NCBI GenBank assembly: GCA_963589615.1
Contig: CAVALA010000001.1
Coordinates: forward strand, 62,001-126,000
DNA length: 64,000 nt
Source: Alloprevotella timonensis_A
GTDB lineage: Bacteria; Bacteroidota; Bacteroidia; Bacteroidales; Bacteroidaceae
Direction of reading: 5' to 3'
The notes beneath the pieces were generated by a model. The model was given only the letters and a program-made list of their open reading frames with translations. It was not told the origin of the DNA and ran no database searches. A program made the position numbers and the translations under genes. Of the stretch, positions 17,301 through 25,718 are shown one piece after another; positions within the stretch are counted from its first letter, which is position 1, and the number at the start of each line of letters is the position of its first letter.

Positions 17301-17341
17301 TTGTTTGCTTGCGCAATAGGCTTAAAAACCTGAGCAAACAA
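17301..17341 (+). promoter_or_regulatory. hairpin between grpE and dnaJ
   Basis: TTGTTTGCT (17301-17309) can pair with AGCAAACAA (17333-17341), with a smaller AGG/CCT pairing inside. No run of T follows, so this is not a standard terminator. It may be a processing or attenuation element between the two co-chaperone genes. Confidence 0.4.
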
Positions 17342-17445
17342 CATGCTCATCATCCAGTCCACTTATTTGCTATTAAGTTCAAACTCAATATTTGACAGAA
17401 CTTGAAGCAAAGAATACTCAATCAACTCATAGACAAAACGAAAAT

Positions 17446-18612
17446 ATGGCCGAAGAAAAAGATTATTATAAGATATTGGGCGTTGAACGTACCGCCAGCG
17501 CTGATGAGATTAAGCGTGCCTACAAAAAGGTTGCCATCAAATACCATCCCGACCGCAATCCCGGTGATAAGGAAGCTGAAGAAAAATTCAAACAAGCAGC
17601 AGAGGCATACGATGTCTTACGCGACCCCGAGAAGCGTAAGCGCTACGACCAGTTCGGTGCCGAAGGAGTAAACGGAGCTGGTGGCTTTGGTGGCGGATTC
17701 AATGCCGAAAGTATGGATATCAACGATATCTTCCGCCATTTCTCTGATATATTCGGTGGAGGTTTCAGCGGCGGCTTCGGTGGTTTCGGCGGTGGAAGTG
17801 CAGAACCCCGACAATTTAAGGGATCTGACATGCGCATGAAAGTAAAACTCACATTGGATGAAATAACCAATGGAGTTGTAAAGAAATTCAAAGTGCGCAA
17901 AAGTGTAACGTGTCCCGACTGCGGCGGTTCAGGCTGCGAAAAAGGTCATACGGCCGAAACGTGCGACCAGTGCCACGGACAGGGATACGTGCTTCGCACC
18001 CAGCGTTCCATGTTTGGAATGATGCAAACCCAAGCGCCTTGCCCCAAATGTCACGGTGAGGGAACTATCATCAAGAATCCTTGCGCTAAATGCCACGGAG
18101 AAGGTATTGTGCAAGGCGAAGAAATCGTTGAAATTAAGATTCCTGCAGGCGTGGCAGAAGGAATGGTTGTAAACGTACCTGGAAAAGGCAATGCAGCCAA
18201 GCATAATGGCGTAGCCGGTGATATCCAAGTTATCATTGAAGAAATTCCCCACCCCGATCTCATTCGTGATGAGCAAGATCTTATCTACAACTTGTTGCTG
18301 AGTCTTCCGCAAGCCATCTTGGGCGACACCGTAGAAATTCCTACAGTAGGCGGTAAGGCACGCATCAAAATAGCTCCAGGCACACAACCGGGTACCGCAC
18401 TTCGTCTTCGCGGAAAGGGCATACCGGCTGTTCCGGGTTATGGATACGGAAGTGGCGACCTTGTAGTAAACATTAGCGTTTACATTCCTGAACATCTGAC
18501 AGACACTGAAAAGAAAGCCATTGAAGGCATGAAGGGCAGCGATAGTGTGAAACCTTCAAGCAAAATCAAAGACAAAATTTTCAAGGCTTTCCGCAACTAC
18601 TTCAATAATTGA
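17446..18612 (+). CDS. dnaJ: chaperone protein DnaJ
   Basis: This 388-residue class A Hsp40 stimulates DnaK and binds unfolded clients. The J domain (about 5-70) carries the essential HPD (34-36), and a Gly/Phe-rich segment follows (about 75-125). The zinc domain has four intact CxxCxGxG repeats (CPDCGGSG, CDQCHGQG, CPKCHGEG, CAKCHGEG), followed by the C-terminal client-binding domains. The ATG at 17446 gives the canonical MAEEKDYYKILG start; the in-frame codon at 17392 would add 18 unrelated residues. It is followed directly by a strong terminator. Confidence 0.95.
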   Translation: MAEEKDYYKILGVERTASADEIKRAYKKVAIKYHPDRNPGDKEAEEKFKQAAEAYDVLRDPEKRKRYDQFGAEGVNGAGGFGGGFNAESMDINDIFRHFSDIFGGGFSGGFGGFGGGSAEPRQFKGSDMRMKVKLTLDEITNGVVKKFKVRKSVTCPDCGGSGCEKGHTAETCDQCHGQGYVLRTQRSMFGMMQTQAPCPKCHGEGTIIKNPCAKCHGEGIVQGEEIVEIKIPAGVAEGMVVNVPGKGNAAKHNGVAGDIQVIIEEIPHPDLIRDEQDLIYNLLLSLPQAILGDTVEIPTVGGKARIKIAPGTQPGTALRLRGKGIPAVPGYGYGSGDLVVNISVYIPEHLTDTEKKAIEGMKGSDSVKPSSKIKDKIFKAFRNYFNN

Positions 18613-18630
18613 CATTCATCAGAATCATAA

Positions 18631-18668
18631 GGGGAACTTGCTGCTAGCTTGGCAAGTTCCCCTTTTTT
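18631..18668 (+). terminator. intrinsic terminator after dnaJ
   Basis: GGGGAACTTGC (18631-18641) pairs with GCAAGTTCCCC (18652-18662) across a 10-nt loop, followed by six T. It starts 19 bp after the dnaJ stop and ends 13 bp before the folC start, so folC needs its own promoter or depends on readthrough. Confidence 0.85.
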
Positions 18669-18681
18669 GGTAACTCTTACA

Positions 18682-19980
18682 ATGAATTACAAAGAAACCA
18701 TTGAATATCTCTTCAACTCGGCACCACTTTTCCAGCAAGTCGGAGGAGCTGCCTACAAAGAAGGACTCAGCAATACTCATGCTCTTGACGAATACTTTGG
18801 CCACCCTCACCGCGAATTCAAAACCATTCATGTTGGAGGAACTAACGGAAAAGGTAGCACGGCACACACTCTTGCTGCCATGCTTCAGCATCGTGGATCG
18901 AAAGTTGGCCTTTACACGTCGCCGCACCTTGTAGACTTTCGTGAACGTATCCGTGTCAACGGCGAAATGGTGCCCGAACAATACGTGATAGACTTCGTAA
19001 GAAACCACAAAGACTTCTTTGAACCGCTTCATCCATCTTTTTTTGAACTGACTACGGCTATGGCATTCCGCTATTTTGCCGACATGAATGTTGACGTGGC
19101 CGTTGTAGAAGTAGGACTTGGAGGACGCCTTGACTGTTCAAACATCATCCACCCCGTACTTTCCATCATCACAAACATAAGCTTTGACCATACTCAATTT
19201 TTGGGACATACACTAGCAGCAATTGCTGGAGAAAAAGCAGGCATCATAAAGCAAGGCATTCCCGTTGTAGTTGGAGAAACGGTTGATGAAACGCGTCCTG
19301 TGTTTGAATCAAAAGCACAAGAAGAAGATTCGCCCATCCGCTTTGCCGATGAAGAAGGCGAAATTTCCGAAACGTATGTTCGGCCCAACGGATTGCGTCA
19401 TTACACCACGAAACATTGGGGAGAATTCGATGCCGCACTTGCCGGTGATTGCCAAGTGCGCAATGCTGCAACAATTCTTGCCGCAGCCGACGTTCTCCGT
19501 TCTGAGTTCAACATACGGGAAGAAGACGTACACTATGCCTTCTTACACGTATGTGAAGAAACTGGCCTGATGGGTCGTTGGCAAACTGTAGAAGAACATC
19601 CGCGAACGGTGTGTGACACTGGACACAATGTAGGCGGATGGGAATATCTTTCCAAGCAATTGACAGATGCAGTGCAACAATATCCCAAAGTCCACGTGGT
19701 TTTTGGAATGGCCTCAGACAAGGACGTAGATCAAGTGTTGTCGCTTTTGCCTTCTGAAGCACATTATTATTGGACACGAGCCTCAGTACATCGCGCGCTC
19801 AGCGAAACAAGTCTTTCCGAAATGGCAAAGCATTATGGTCTTAAGGGACAATCCTTTGCTAATGTCAAATCGGCAGTTCGTGCCGCGCAAGCCGCTGCAG
19901 ACAAAGACGATTTTATATATGTAGGTGGAAGTAGTTTTGTGGTGGCGGATTTCCTTTCTCCTGACGAAGACGGGAAATGA
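18682..19980 (+). CDS. folC: bifunctional folylpolyglutamate/dihydrofolate synthase
   Basis: This 432-residue ATP-dependent ligase of the Mur ligase superfamily adds glutamate to dihydropteroate and to folates. The P-loop GGTNGKGST lies at residues 52-60, followed by SPHLVDFRERIRVNG. The VVEVGLGGRLDCSN segment and the C-terminal VCDTGHNVGGW and VFGMASDKD motifs are all typical. The ATG at 18682 is used; the in-frame start at 18649 lies inside the terminator hairpin. Length is normal. Confidence 0.92.
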   Translation: MNYKETIEYLFNSAPLFQQVGGAAYKEGLSNTHALDEYFGHPHREFKTIHVGGTNGKGSTAHTLAAMLQHRGSKVGLYTSPHLVDFRERIRVNGEMVPEQYVIDFVRNHKDFFEPLHPSFFELTTAMAFRYFADMNVDVAVVEVGLGGRLDCSNIIHPVLSIITNISFDHTQFLGHTLAAIAGEKAGIIKQGIPVVVGETVDETRPVFESKAQEEDSPIRFADEEGEISETYVRPNGLRHYTTKHWGEFDAALAGDCQVRNAATILAAADVLRSEFNIREEDVHYAFLHVCEETGLMGRWQTVEEHPRTVCDTGHNVGGWEYLSKQLTDAVQQYPKVHVVFGMASDKDVDQVLSLLPSEAHYYWTRASVHRALSETSLSEMAKHYGLKGQSFANVKSAVRAAQAAADKDDFIYVGGSSFVVADFLSPDEDGK

Positions 19981-20041
19981 TTACTGCGCACCCTTATACG
20001 AAGAATAGAGGTGTTTGCTTGTCGCTTCACCTACGATTCAC

Positions 20042-20108
20042 TAACTTTGTAGCATAAGTTATGAGCTATAAACAAACGAAAGCAGACAAAAGGCAAGTTA
20101 TAGCTCAT
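20042..20108 (+). promoter_or_regulatory. nagA promoter box and leader hairpin
   Basis: TAACTTTG at 20042-20049 matches the -7 consensus. Immediately downstream, ATGAGCTATAA (20061-20071) is a perfect inverted repeat of TTATAGCTCAT (20098-20108), an 11-bp stem with a 26-nt loop. A transcript from this box would start with the hairpin, about 55 nt before the nagA start codon at 20164. The pairing could equally be an operator in DNA. Confidence 0.5.
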
Positions 20109-20163
20109 CATAAACCAAGATAAGACCTTAACAAACCTGTAAAATAAACTAACTCGTTCAGAC

Positions 20164-21321
20164 ATGCTCAAGCAAATAGTAAATGGCCGCATTCTCACCC
20201 CACAAGGTTGGTTGGAAGGCGGTTCGCTCATCATTGAGAAGAACAAAATTAAAGCCGTACTCAACAGTGACTTACACATTGAAGGTGCGGAAGTAATCGA
20301 TGCCAAAGGCTGCTCCGTAGTACCTGGTGGTATAGAAATGCACGTACATGGCGGTGGCGGTCGCGACTTTATGGAAGGCGAAGAAGAAGCTTTCCGCGTA
20401 GCCGTTAAAGCCCATATGAAGCATGGTACAACTGCCATCTTCCCCACCCTTTCCTCTTCTACCGTTCCCATGATTGAGGCCGCTTGCAAGACTTGCGACA
20501 AACTCATGGCCGAAGAAGACAGTCCCATCATGGGCTTGCACCTTGAAGGTCCTTACTTCAACATTAAACAAGCCGGTGCACAGATTCCTGAATGGATTAC
20601 GCCGCCTGTTCCTGAGGACTACAACATGTTGCTCAACACGTATAAGTGCTTGAAGCGTTGGGACGAAGCTCCTGAGCTTCCTGGTTCGCTTGAATTCATA
20701 AAGGCTTGTCGCGAACATGGTGTACTTCCCGCCATTGCTCACACACGCGCTACTTATGAAGACGTATCAGCTGCACATAAAGAAGGTATGACCCACGCCA
20801 CTCATTTCTACAATGCGATGCCCGTGGTCTATAAGAACCGCGAATTCAAAGTTCCCGGCACCGTAGAGAGCATTTTGGCCGAGGAAGACATGACGGTTGA
20901 AGTGATTGCTGATGGCATTCACGTTCCCCCTGTGATGCTTCGCATGGTCTATCAGATTAAAGGCGTTGAGCGCACTGCCCTCATCACTGACTCCTTGGCT
21001 TGTGCCGCTTCTGAAGGCGATGCCGCATTCGACCCGCGCGTTATTCTTGAAGACGGCGTATGCAAACTCGCCGACCGTTCTGCACTTGCCGGTTCTATTG
21101 CCACAATGGACCGTCTCATTCGCACTTGTGTGCAGCAAGCAAACATTCCTCTTGCCGATGCCTGCCGCATGGCCAGCGAAACGCCTGCGAAGATTATGGG
21201 CATCTATGACCGCAAGGGTTCACTCGAAAATGGCAAGGACGCCGACATCATTATGTTCGACGACGAATTGAACCTGATTTATGTAATGCAGATGGGCCAC
21301 GAGGTAACCAATAGCCTCTAA
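20164..21321 (+). CDS. nagA: N-acetylglucosamine-6-phosphate deacetylase
   Basis: This 385-residue amidohydrolase removes acetate from GlcNAc-6-phosphate, giving glucosamine-6-phosphate for glycolysis or cell-wall recycling. The metal-binding HVH lies at residues 60-62 in GGIEMHVHGGGG. Further family segments are GLHLEGPYFN, AHTRATYEDV, THATHFYNAM, ADGIHV and TDSLA. It stands alone on its transcript but converges with a secreted alpha-N-acetylglucosaminidase across a shared terminator, suggesting a role in using host or mucin GlcNAc. No nagB is present in the window. Confidence 0.93.
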   Translation: MLKQIVNGRILTPQGWLEGGSLIIEKNKIKAVLNSDLHIEGAEVIDAKGCSVVPGGIEMHVHGGGGRDFMEGEEEAFRVAVKAHMKHGTTAIFPTLSSSTVPMIEAACKTCDKLMAEEDSPIMGLHLEGPYFNIKQAGAQIPEWITPPVPEDYNMLLNTYKCLKRWDEAPELPGSLEFIKACREHGVLPAIAHTRATYEDVSAAHKEGMTHATHFYNAMPVVYKNREFKVPGTVESILAEEDMTVEVIADGIHVPPVMLRMVYQIKGVERTALITDSLACAASEGDAAFDPRVILEDGVCKLADRSALAGSIATMDRLIRTCVQQANIPLADACRMASETPAKIMGIYDRKGSLENGKDADIIMFDDELNLIYVMQMGHEVTNSL

Positions 21322-21340
21322 CATTCTATCTCTAAGATAA

Positions 21341-21391
21341 AAGCGCCCCGTAGCTATCGGTTTTGCACCGATAACTGCGGGGCGCTTTTTT
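21341..21391. terminator. bidirectional terminator between nagA and the GH89 gene
   Basis: A long near-perfect hairpin pairs AAGCGCCCCG (from 21341) and TATCGG with CCGATA and the matching GGGGCGCTT arm to 21388. It is followed by a T run on the plus strand and preceded by AAAA, which reads as T on the minus strand. It can terminate both converging genes. Confidence 0.88.
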
Positions 21392-21408
21392 GCAGTAAAT
21401 TCAGCGAG

Positions 21409-24400
21409 TCAATGGCGAAGCGTTTTGCTACCGTTGGAACCAACAATTACGCCTTTTGAAGTTTTGGTTGCACGCCGGCCATCAAGGGTATAAGCGTTTA
21501 AGCAGTCTGATGACGGAGCAATGACTTGCGCTATGGCATCAGTCTTTGCAGCAAAAACAGCGGTGAACGTACCATTTTCAGGAGCATGAAAACGGAGGAA
21601 ATTGCCATCGCGCCATGACTCAGGAACTACTCGTCCATAGATGTCTTGCCATTCCTTGACGACGTAACCTGTAGCCGGATAAGCACGAAGTACGACGTCC
21701 TCACCTGCTGCATAGACATAAGTAGTGGGTTGACCATTAGCATCGACAGTACCCATTTTTGCATCGTTGCATTCCACACCTACAGAGCAAGCATAAGAAG
21801 CTTCAGACGTAATGTTGAGCGGAATATCGTAGACCATGCGCATAGTCTTGTGGTTTGCGGGCATGGCATCGGTCGTGGCATCCCACCCCTCGTTCCAGGC
21901 GCCGTCAAAGCGCAGACGTATGTGGGTTACACCTGTAGGTATATCGTAGGGTAGCAACACGTTGAGCGTGTAGTCGTTGAGTGCGCCGTTGGCAGCCTGT
22001 TGCTTCTTTCCGTAAACGGTAACAAGTTCATTGGCATCGTCGAAGTCGCCGTCAGCATTAAGGTCGATGTAAGCAGAGAGCCGGCAGTAGTCCATGCCAC
22101 CTGCACTCTTCCAGTGGAGTGTGAGCTGACTGCCCTGGGCGGCAGAAGCCATTCGGCTCGTTTCGAATAGCGAAGACGGACAAGAACTTGCTTCGTAGAT
22201 GGACTGTGCGTCGCGATTGCGCTGCGAAACGGTGAGAGAGGTGAGATACTGTCCGTAATCGCTAATCACACTGAGTTCACTTGCATCTTCTTCGGGTTGT
22301 CCCCATTTGTTGGCCACGAAATTGGCGCAAAGCTGTATGTCGTCAGCACCGTAGTAGGTGTAGGGGTTTTGTGTTGTGACGACAGTTCCCTTTGCGTCGG
22401 ACCAATTCACGAAATCGTAGCCTGAGTTGGCAGTAGCTTTTACGGTTACCTCCTTCGTAGTGGTAATGGATTTTGAAGAACGACCTACGATTTGCGCCTT
22501 ACCGGCCTTTTCGTCGGAGGAAGTGACGCTGACAGTTCTGCTCTCAGATACGTTGTCTTTGACAATGATGCTAAAGGAAACTATAGTTCCATCGTCCAAA
22601 GTCAGTACCGCCTTGTCTCTTCCGGTGATGGCTGAAGACGGAATGTTGACAGTAAGCGAGTTGAAGGTTTCGTCGTCTGTTATTGTGCCGTCGCCGTTGA
22701 GGTCAATGCCTAAGCTTTTTACGTCAGTTGTGCTGATTCCGTCAACATTTAAGGTAAAGGCTTCGCCACGAAGGGCTGAAGTCGTGAAGCTTTCTGTTGC
22801 ATCGGACTCAAAGAAGCGACTGGCGCGATACACGCTGTTGTCGGTACTGGTGAGGGTGACGAAGTATTTCGTAAGCAAACGTGAAGCGACCTCTGCAGTT
22901 GAACCTTCGGGCACGTTGGAGTAGGACAACTCGGTGTTGTGTGCCCAGTTCCAGTCGTGCGTAAACCAATCGGGTGCAGAGGTTCCGTTGTCGAGTGCGT
23001 CAAAGAATTTCTTCCAGCGGTCGTAGTAGTAGTCACGGAGCATTCCTGCCCATTCACGGTAGGAATAGTCGCGAAGTCCACCGCTTTCGCTGGCATCGCG
23101 TCCGCCCCATGTGCTGATGAGCGTGCGTGCATTGTCGAGTTCAAGCCACTGGCGGTCGCTCTCGGTCGTACCGGAAACCTCATCAGCTATGCCACGAGCC
23201 ATTTGGGTCCAACGTCCAAGCATGAAGTTCTTGTTGGTAGAAAGGAGTTCGTCAAGGTCAAGAATGAGCTGAAGGTAAGCATTGCGAAGACGTTTGTAGT
23301 TCTCGGTCTTTCCTTGGGTATATGCCGCATTGATGGCTTTAAGCAGTTCGTTGGCGTAGTCGGTCAATGCTTGGCGCGAGAAGTCTGTCAAGTCGTAACT
23401 GTAGTTTTCGCCTTGTAGTTCTTCATGTGCTGAATAAAGTTGGAAAGCAGCTTCGCGCACGTCCTGCAAATCGTAGAAGATGCTTGTACCGCCCCAGCTC
23501 GAAACAGCGTTCACGACTAGTGCTGGGCGTGCACAAAGCACAGCTTCCTGTGGACCTTGAAGCGAAGTGGGACAGGCCAAAGCCGAGTTGCGGATTTTCT
23601 CCCATGCCGACTTTGCTGCTTGGTTGTCCGTGCCGTAACGACTAATGGTGTATTCTTGCAACCACTTTTCGGGACTGGGAATGGACGAGCGCCACGGAAG
23701 TTCAAAGAGCGCATCGTAGAGAACGGGCACTTGTTCTATGGCTTCTGGTGTAGCTCCAATACCCTTCACATTGGAGTTGGCGTTTTTTTCCGAAAAATAT
23801 CCGGTCATCACTTTGCTCAAACGTCCGAAGAGACCGGTACGTCCACCGAAGTTAGGCAGCATGCAATAGACGGCATCGTGTCCGTTGTATTCGCTGAAAT
23901 GGGTGTGGGCATCACTATAAAGGTCTAGCACAATGAGTTTGCCTTTGTCCACTTGCGAGAGTACATTGTACTGTTCGCTGCTCCACTGCCAGTACTGTAT
24001 GACCCACTTGGCATCTGACTGTGCCGCTGTCATTGCCTGTGCAATTTTCTTATATGCCGAGGGAACGTCTATGCCTGAAGTATTGGCGCCTTCGTGGAAA
24101 GGATCCATGCTGTAGTAGGCGGAAGTGTCCATCACCTCCTTGAGTTCCTTATAATAAAGTTCAGAGATTGTTGCAAAAGCGTCGGAGTTCGGATCGAGAA
24201 TATAAGGGCGTACAAAGCTGCACCAGTTTCCTTGGTTGTTGGCAGAGTATCCCTTCGAAGCGATGTCGCTCGGAACCATGCCAGCATAGCCGGGAAGCAC
24301 CGGGGTCATGCCAAGTTCGCGTTCACGCGAGAGAATGTCCTTGCAGAGTTTTTCCTGACGCGTATACCACCACGAGGGATTGGGTCCGCCCCACCCTTGC

Positions 24401-25020
24401 AGGTTGTTCATTCCCCACCAGGCCTGAAAACACGGTCCGGCAATGAAGCTGTTGGCTTCGGCCTCAGTGTAGCCTAAGCGCTTGGTAAGCAAGTTGTGCC
24501 ATACGACGTCAAGACCAACGATTTGCAGTGGCATGTTGATGCCATGGAGTGCCATCCAGTCAATTTCCTGCTGCCAACGCTGCCAGGTCCAGGTGGACAT
24601 GGAGTAAGAGAAGGTGCAGTAGTTGAGATAGTAGCGATAAGGTGCAGTGCATTTGTGAGTTTCGTCCTTAGTGGGAAGAGGCAACGTGGCGTTCACCAAG
24701 TCGGTCGTGAGGTTGTTCCAGGAGAGATTGATGTGAGCCGTATGGTTGAGATACCAGTTTATACCAGTGGTAACGGCAAGCACGGAACTACCTTTGATGA
24801 ATGGTTTACCGTTGGACGACGAGATGGTAAACGTTTCGGTGGTCCCTTTCTTGAGCGTTTCGTCCACTTGGGTAACGAATCGGTCCGCGGCACCGCTTCC
24901 ACCAATGCGGTTGAGCAAAGCGGTGACGGCCGTCGGATTGTCGTCTACCGCCGAAGCCGTGGTAGCAGCAAAGGCTAGAGCCGCTACCAAATACAGGCGG
25001 ATTTTTTGTAGAATATTCAT
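21409..25020 (-). CDS. secreted GH89 alpha-N-acetylglucosaminidase with GEVED and sorting-like tail
   Basis: This 1203-residue exported glycosidase belongs to the NAGLU family, which removes terminal alpha-linked GlcNAc. After a signal peptide (1-24) come the N-terminal alpha/beta domain and the GH89 catalytic core, whose hallmark YRYYLNYCTFSYSMSTWTW lies at about 128-146. The likely catalytic acids are Glu310 in DPFHEG and Glu440 in LFELPW, placed by motif similarity. The C-terminal 450 residues hold accessory beta domains: a segment with IDLNGDGTITDDE, an InlB-like repeat (DFVNWSDAKGTVV), a GEVED-like domain (YIDLNADGDFDD) and a second repeat. The last 30 residues (YTLDGRRATKTSKGVIVGS) resemble type IX sorting tails. 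The start is the ATG at 25020. Confidence 0.9.
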   Translation of the reverse strand: MNILQKIRLYLVAALAFAATTASAVDDNPTAVTALLNRIGGSGAADRFVTQVDETLKKGTTETFTISSSNGKPFIKGSSVLAVTTGINWYLNHTAHINLSWNNLTTDLVNATLPLPTKDETHKCTAPYRYYLNYCTFSYSMSTWTWQRWQQEIDWMALHGINMPLQIVGLDVVWHNLLTKRLGYTEAEANSFIAGPCFQAWWGMNNLQGWGGPNPSWWYTRQEKLCKDILSRERELGMTPVLPGYAGMVPSDIASKGYSANNQGNWCSFVRPYILDPNSDAFATISELYYKELKEVMDTSAYYSMDPFHEGANTSGIDVPSAYKKIAQAMTAAQSDAKWVIQYWQWSSEQYNVLSQVDKGKLIVLDLYSDAHTHFSEYNGHDAVYCMLPNFGGRTGLFGRLSKVMTGYFSEKNANSNVKGIGATPEAIEQVPVLYDALFELPWRSSIPSPEKWLQEYTISRYGTDNQAAKSAWEKIRNSALACPTSLQGPQEAVLCARPALVVNAVSSWGGTSIFYDLQDVREAAFQLYSAHEELQGENYSYDLTDFSRQALTDYANELLKAINAAYTQGKTENYKRLRNAYLQLILDLDELLSTNKNFMLGRWTQMARGIADEVSGTTESDRQWLELDNARTLISTWGGRDASESGGLRDYSYREWAGMLRDYYYDRWKKFFDALDNGTSAPDWFTHDWNWAHNTELSYSNVPEGSTAEVASRLLTKYFVTLTSTDNSVYRASRFFESDATESFTTSALRGEAFTLNVDGISTTDVKSLGIDLNGDGTITDDETFNSLTVNIPSSAITGRDKAVLTLDDGTIVSFSIIVKDNVSESRTVSVTSSDEKAGKAQIVGRSSKSITTTKEVTVKATANSGYDFVNWSDAKGTVVTTQNPYTYYGADDIQLCANFVANKWGQPEEDASELSVISDYGQYLTSLTVSQRNRDAQSIYEASSCPSSLFETSRMASAAQGSQLTLHWKSAGGMDYCRLSAYIDLNADGDFDDANELVTVYGKKQQAANGALNDYTLNVLLPYDIPTGVTHIRLRFDGAWNEGWDATTDAMPANHKTMRMVYDIPLNITSEASYACSVGVECNDAKMGTVDANGQPTTYVYAAGEDVVLRAYPATGYVVKEWQDIYGRVVPESWRDGNFLRFHAPENGTFTAVFAAKTDAIAQVIAPSSDCLNAYTLDGRRATKTSKGVIVGSNGSKTLRH

Positions 25021-25062
25021 AGTATATGTATAGTTAAAGTTTTCTCTGAAGTTTAGGCCTTG

Positions 25063-25698
25063 TCAATAGGTAGTGGTTTTCTCAAGCAGATTAGCCGAGA
25101 GAAGGTCAGCGCTTTGGACGAGAACGACCAATGGAGACTTGTCCATGGCGGCACGGAAAGAATAGCGAAGCGACGAACCGTTTTCTCCCATGTCGAACAT
25201 GCCCATGTGCCAACGGATAGCGAGCATTTCTTCGGGCTTCAAGCGGATGTACCAGCTTAGCATAAGACACGACTTCTCGCCGTGTCCGAGGGGGAAGTCG
25301 TCCTTTAGTTCATAGCCGGGATAGGACATCCACCGTCCGTTGTCGTCCTTTTTCCACTTCTGTACCTCGTGATAAAGTTTCACCTTGCAGATGTCATGGA
25401 AAAGCGTGCTAATGGCAATGCTTTCCTCATCGACGGTTTCAGTGAAAGGCGAATCGCCACCTTCTATGGCAGGCGTAGCCACGTGCTCGTTGAGTTTCAG
25501 CGCAGTCTGGAACACGTTGATGGAGTGACGGCAGAGTCCGCCTTTCTCATTGAGGTGAAACGAGGCAGAACTAGGTGCGTCGTAGAAGTCAGTCTTGTCG
25601 AGATAGGCCAAAATGCGGTCGAGTCCCTCGCGTTTGATGTATTTGTGACAAAGCTCTTGGAAGAGTTCTTTGTTGGCGGTTCTTTCTTTTTGTTCCAT
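25063..25698 (-). CDS. HD domain hydrolase
   Basis: This 211-residue soluble protein has an HD metal-dependent phosphohydrolase core: His58 in LCRHSINV, then the HD pair His101-Asp102 in STLFHDICKV, and further His residues in HGEKSCLML and IRWHMGMFD. Related Bacteroidetes proteins are annotated only as hydrolases; the fold suggests action on a nucleotide or RNA end. It starts 20 bp downstream of cca on the same strand and is followed 42 bp later by the GH89 gene, so it is probably cotranscribed with cca, an enzyme that also carries an HD domain. The substrate is unknown. Confidence 0.8.
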   Translation of the reverse strand: MEQKERTANKELFQELCHKYIKREGLDRILAYLDKTDFYDAPSSASFHLNEKGGLCRHSINVFQTALKLNEHVATPAIEGGDSPFTETVDEESIAISTLFHDICKVKLYHEVQKWKKDDNGRWMSYPGYELKDDFPLGHGEKSCLMLSWYIRLKPEEMLAIRWHMGMFDMGENGSSLRYSFRAAMDKSPLVVLVQSADLLSANLLEKTTTY

Positions 25699-25718
25699 AG
25701 CAACTTATAGATTTAGGA

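Noticed and set aside
18649..18681. Upstream start for FolC
   Set aside because: It falls inside the dnaJ terminator hairpin and adds residues absent from the family.
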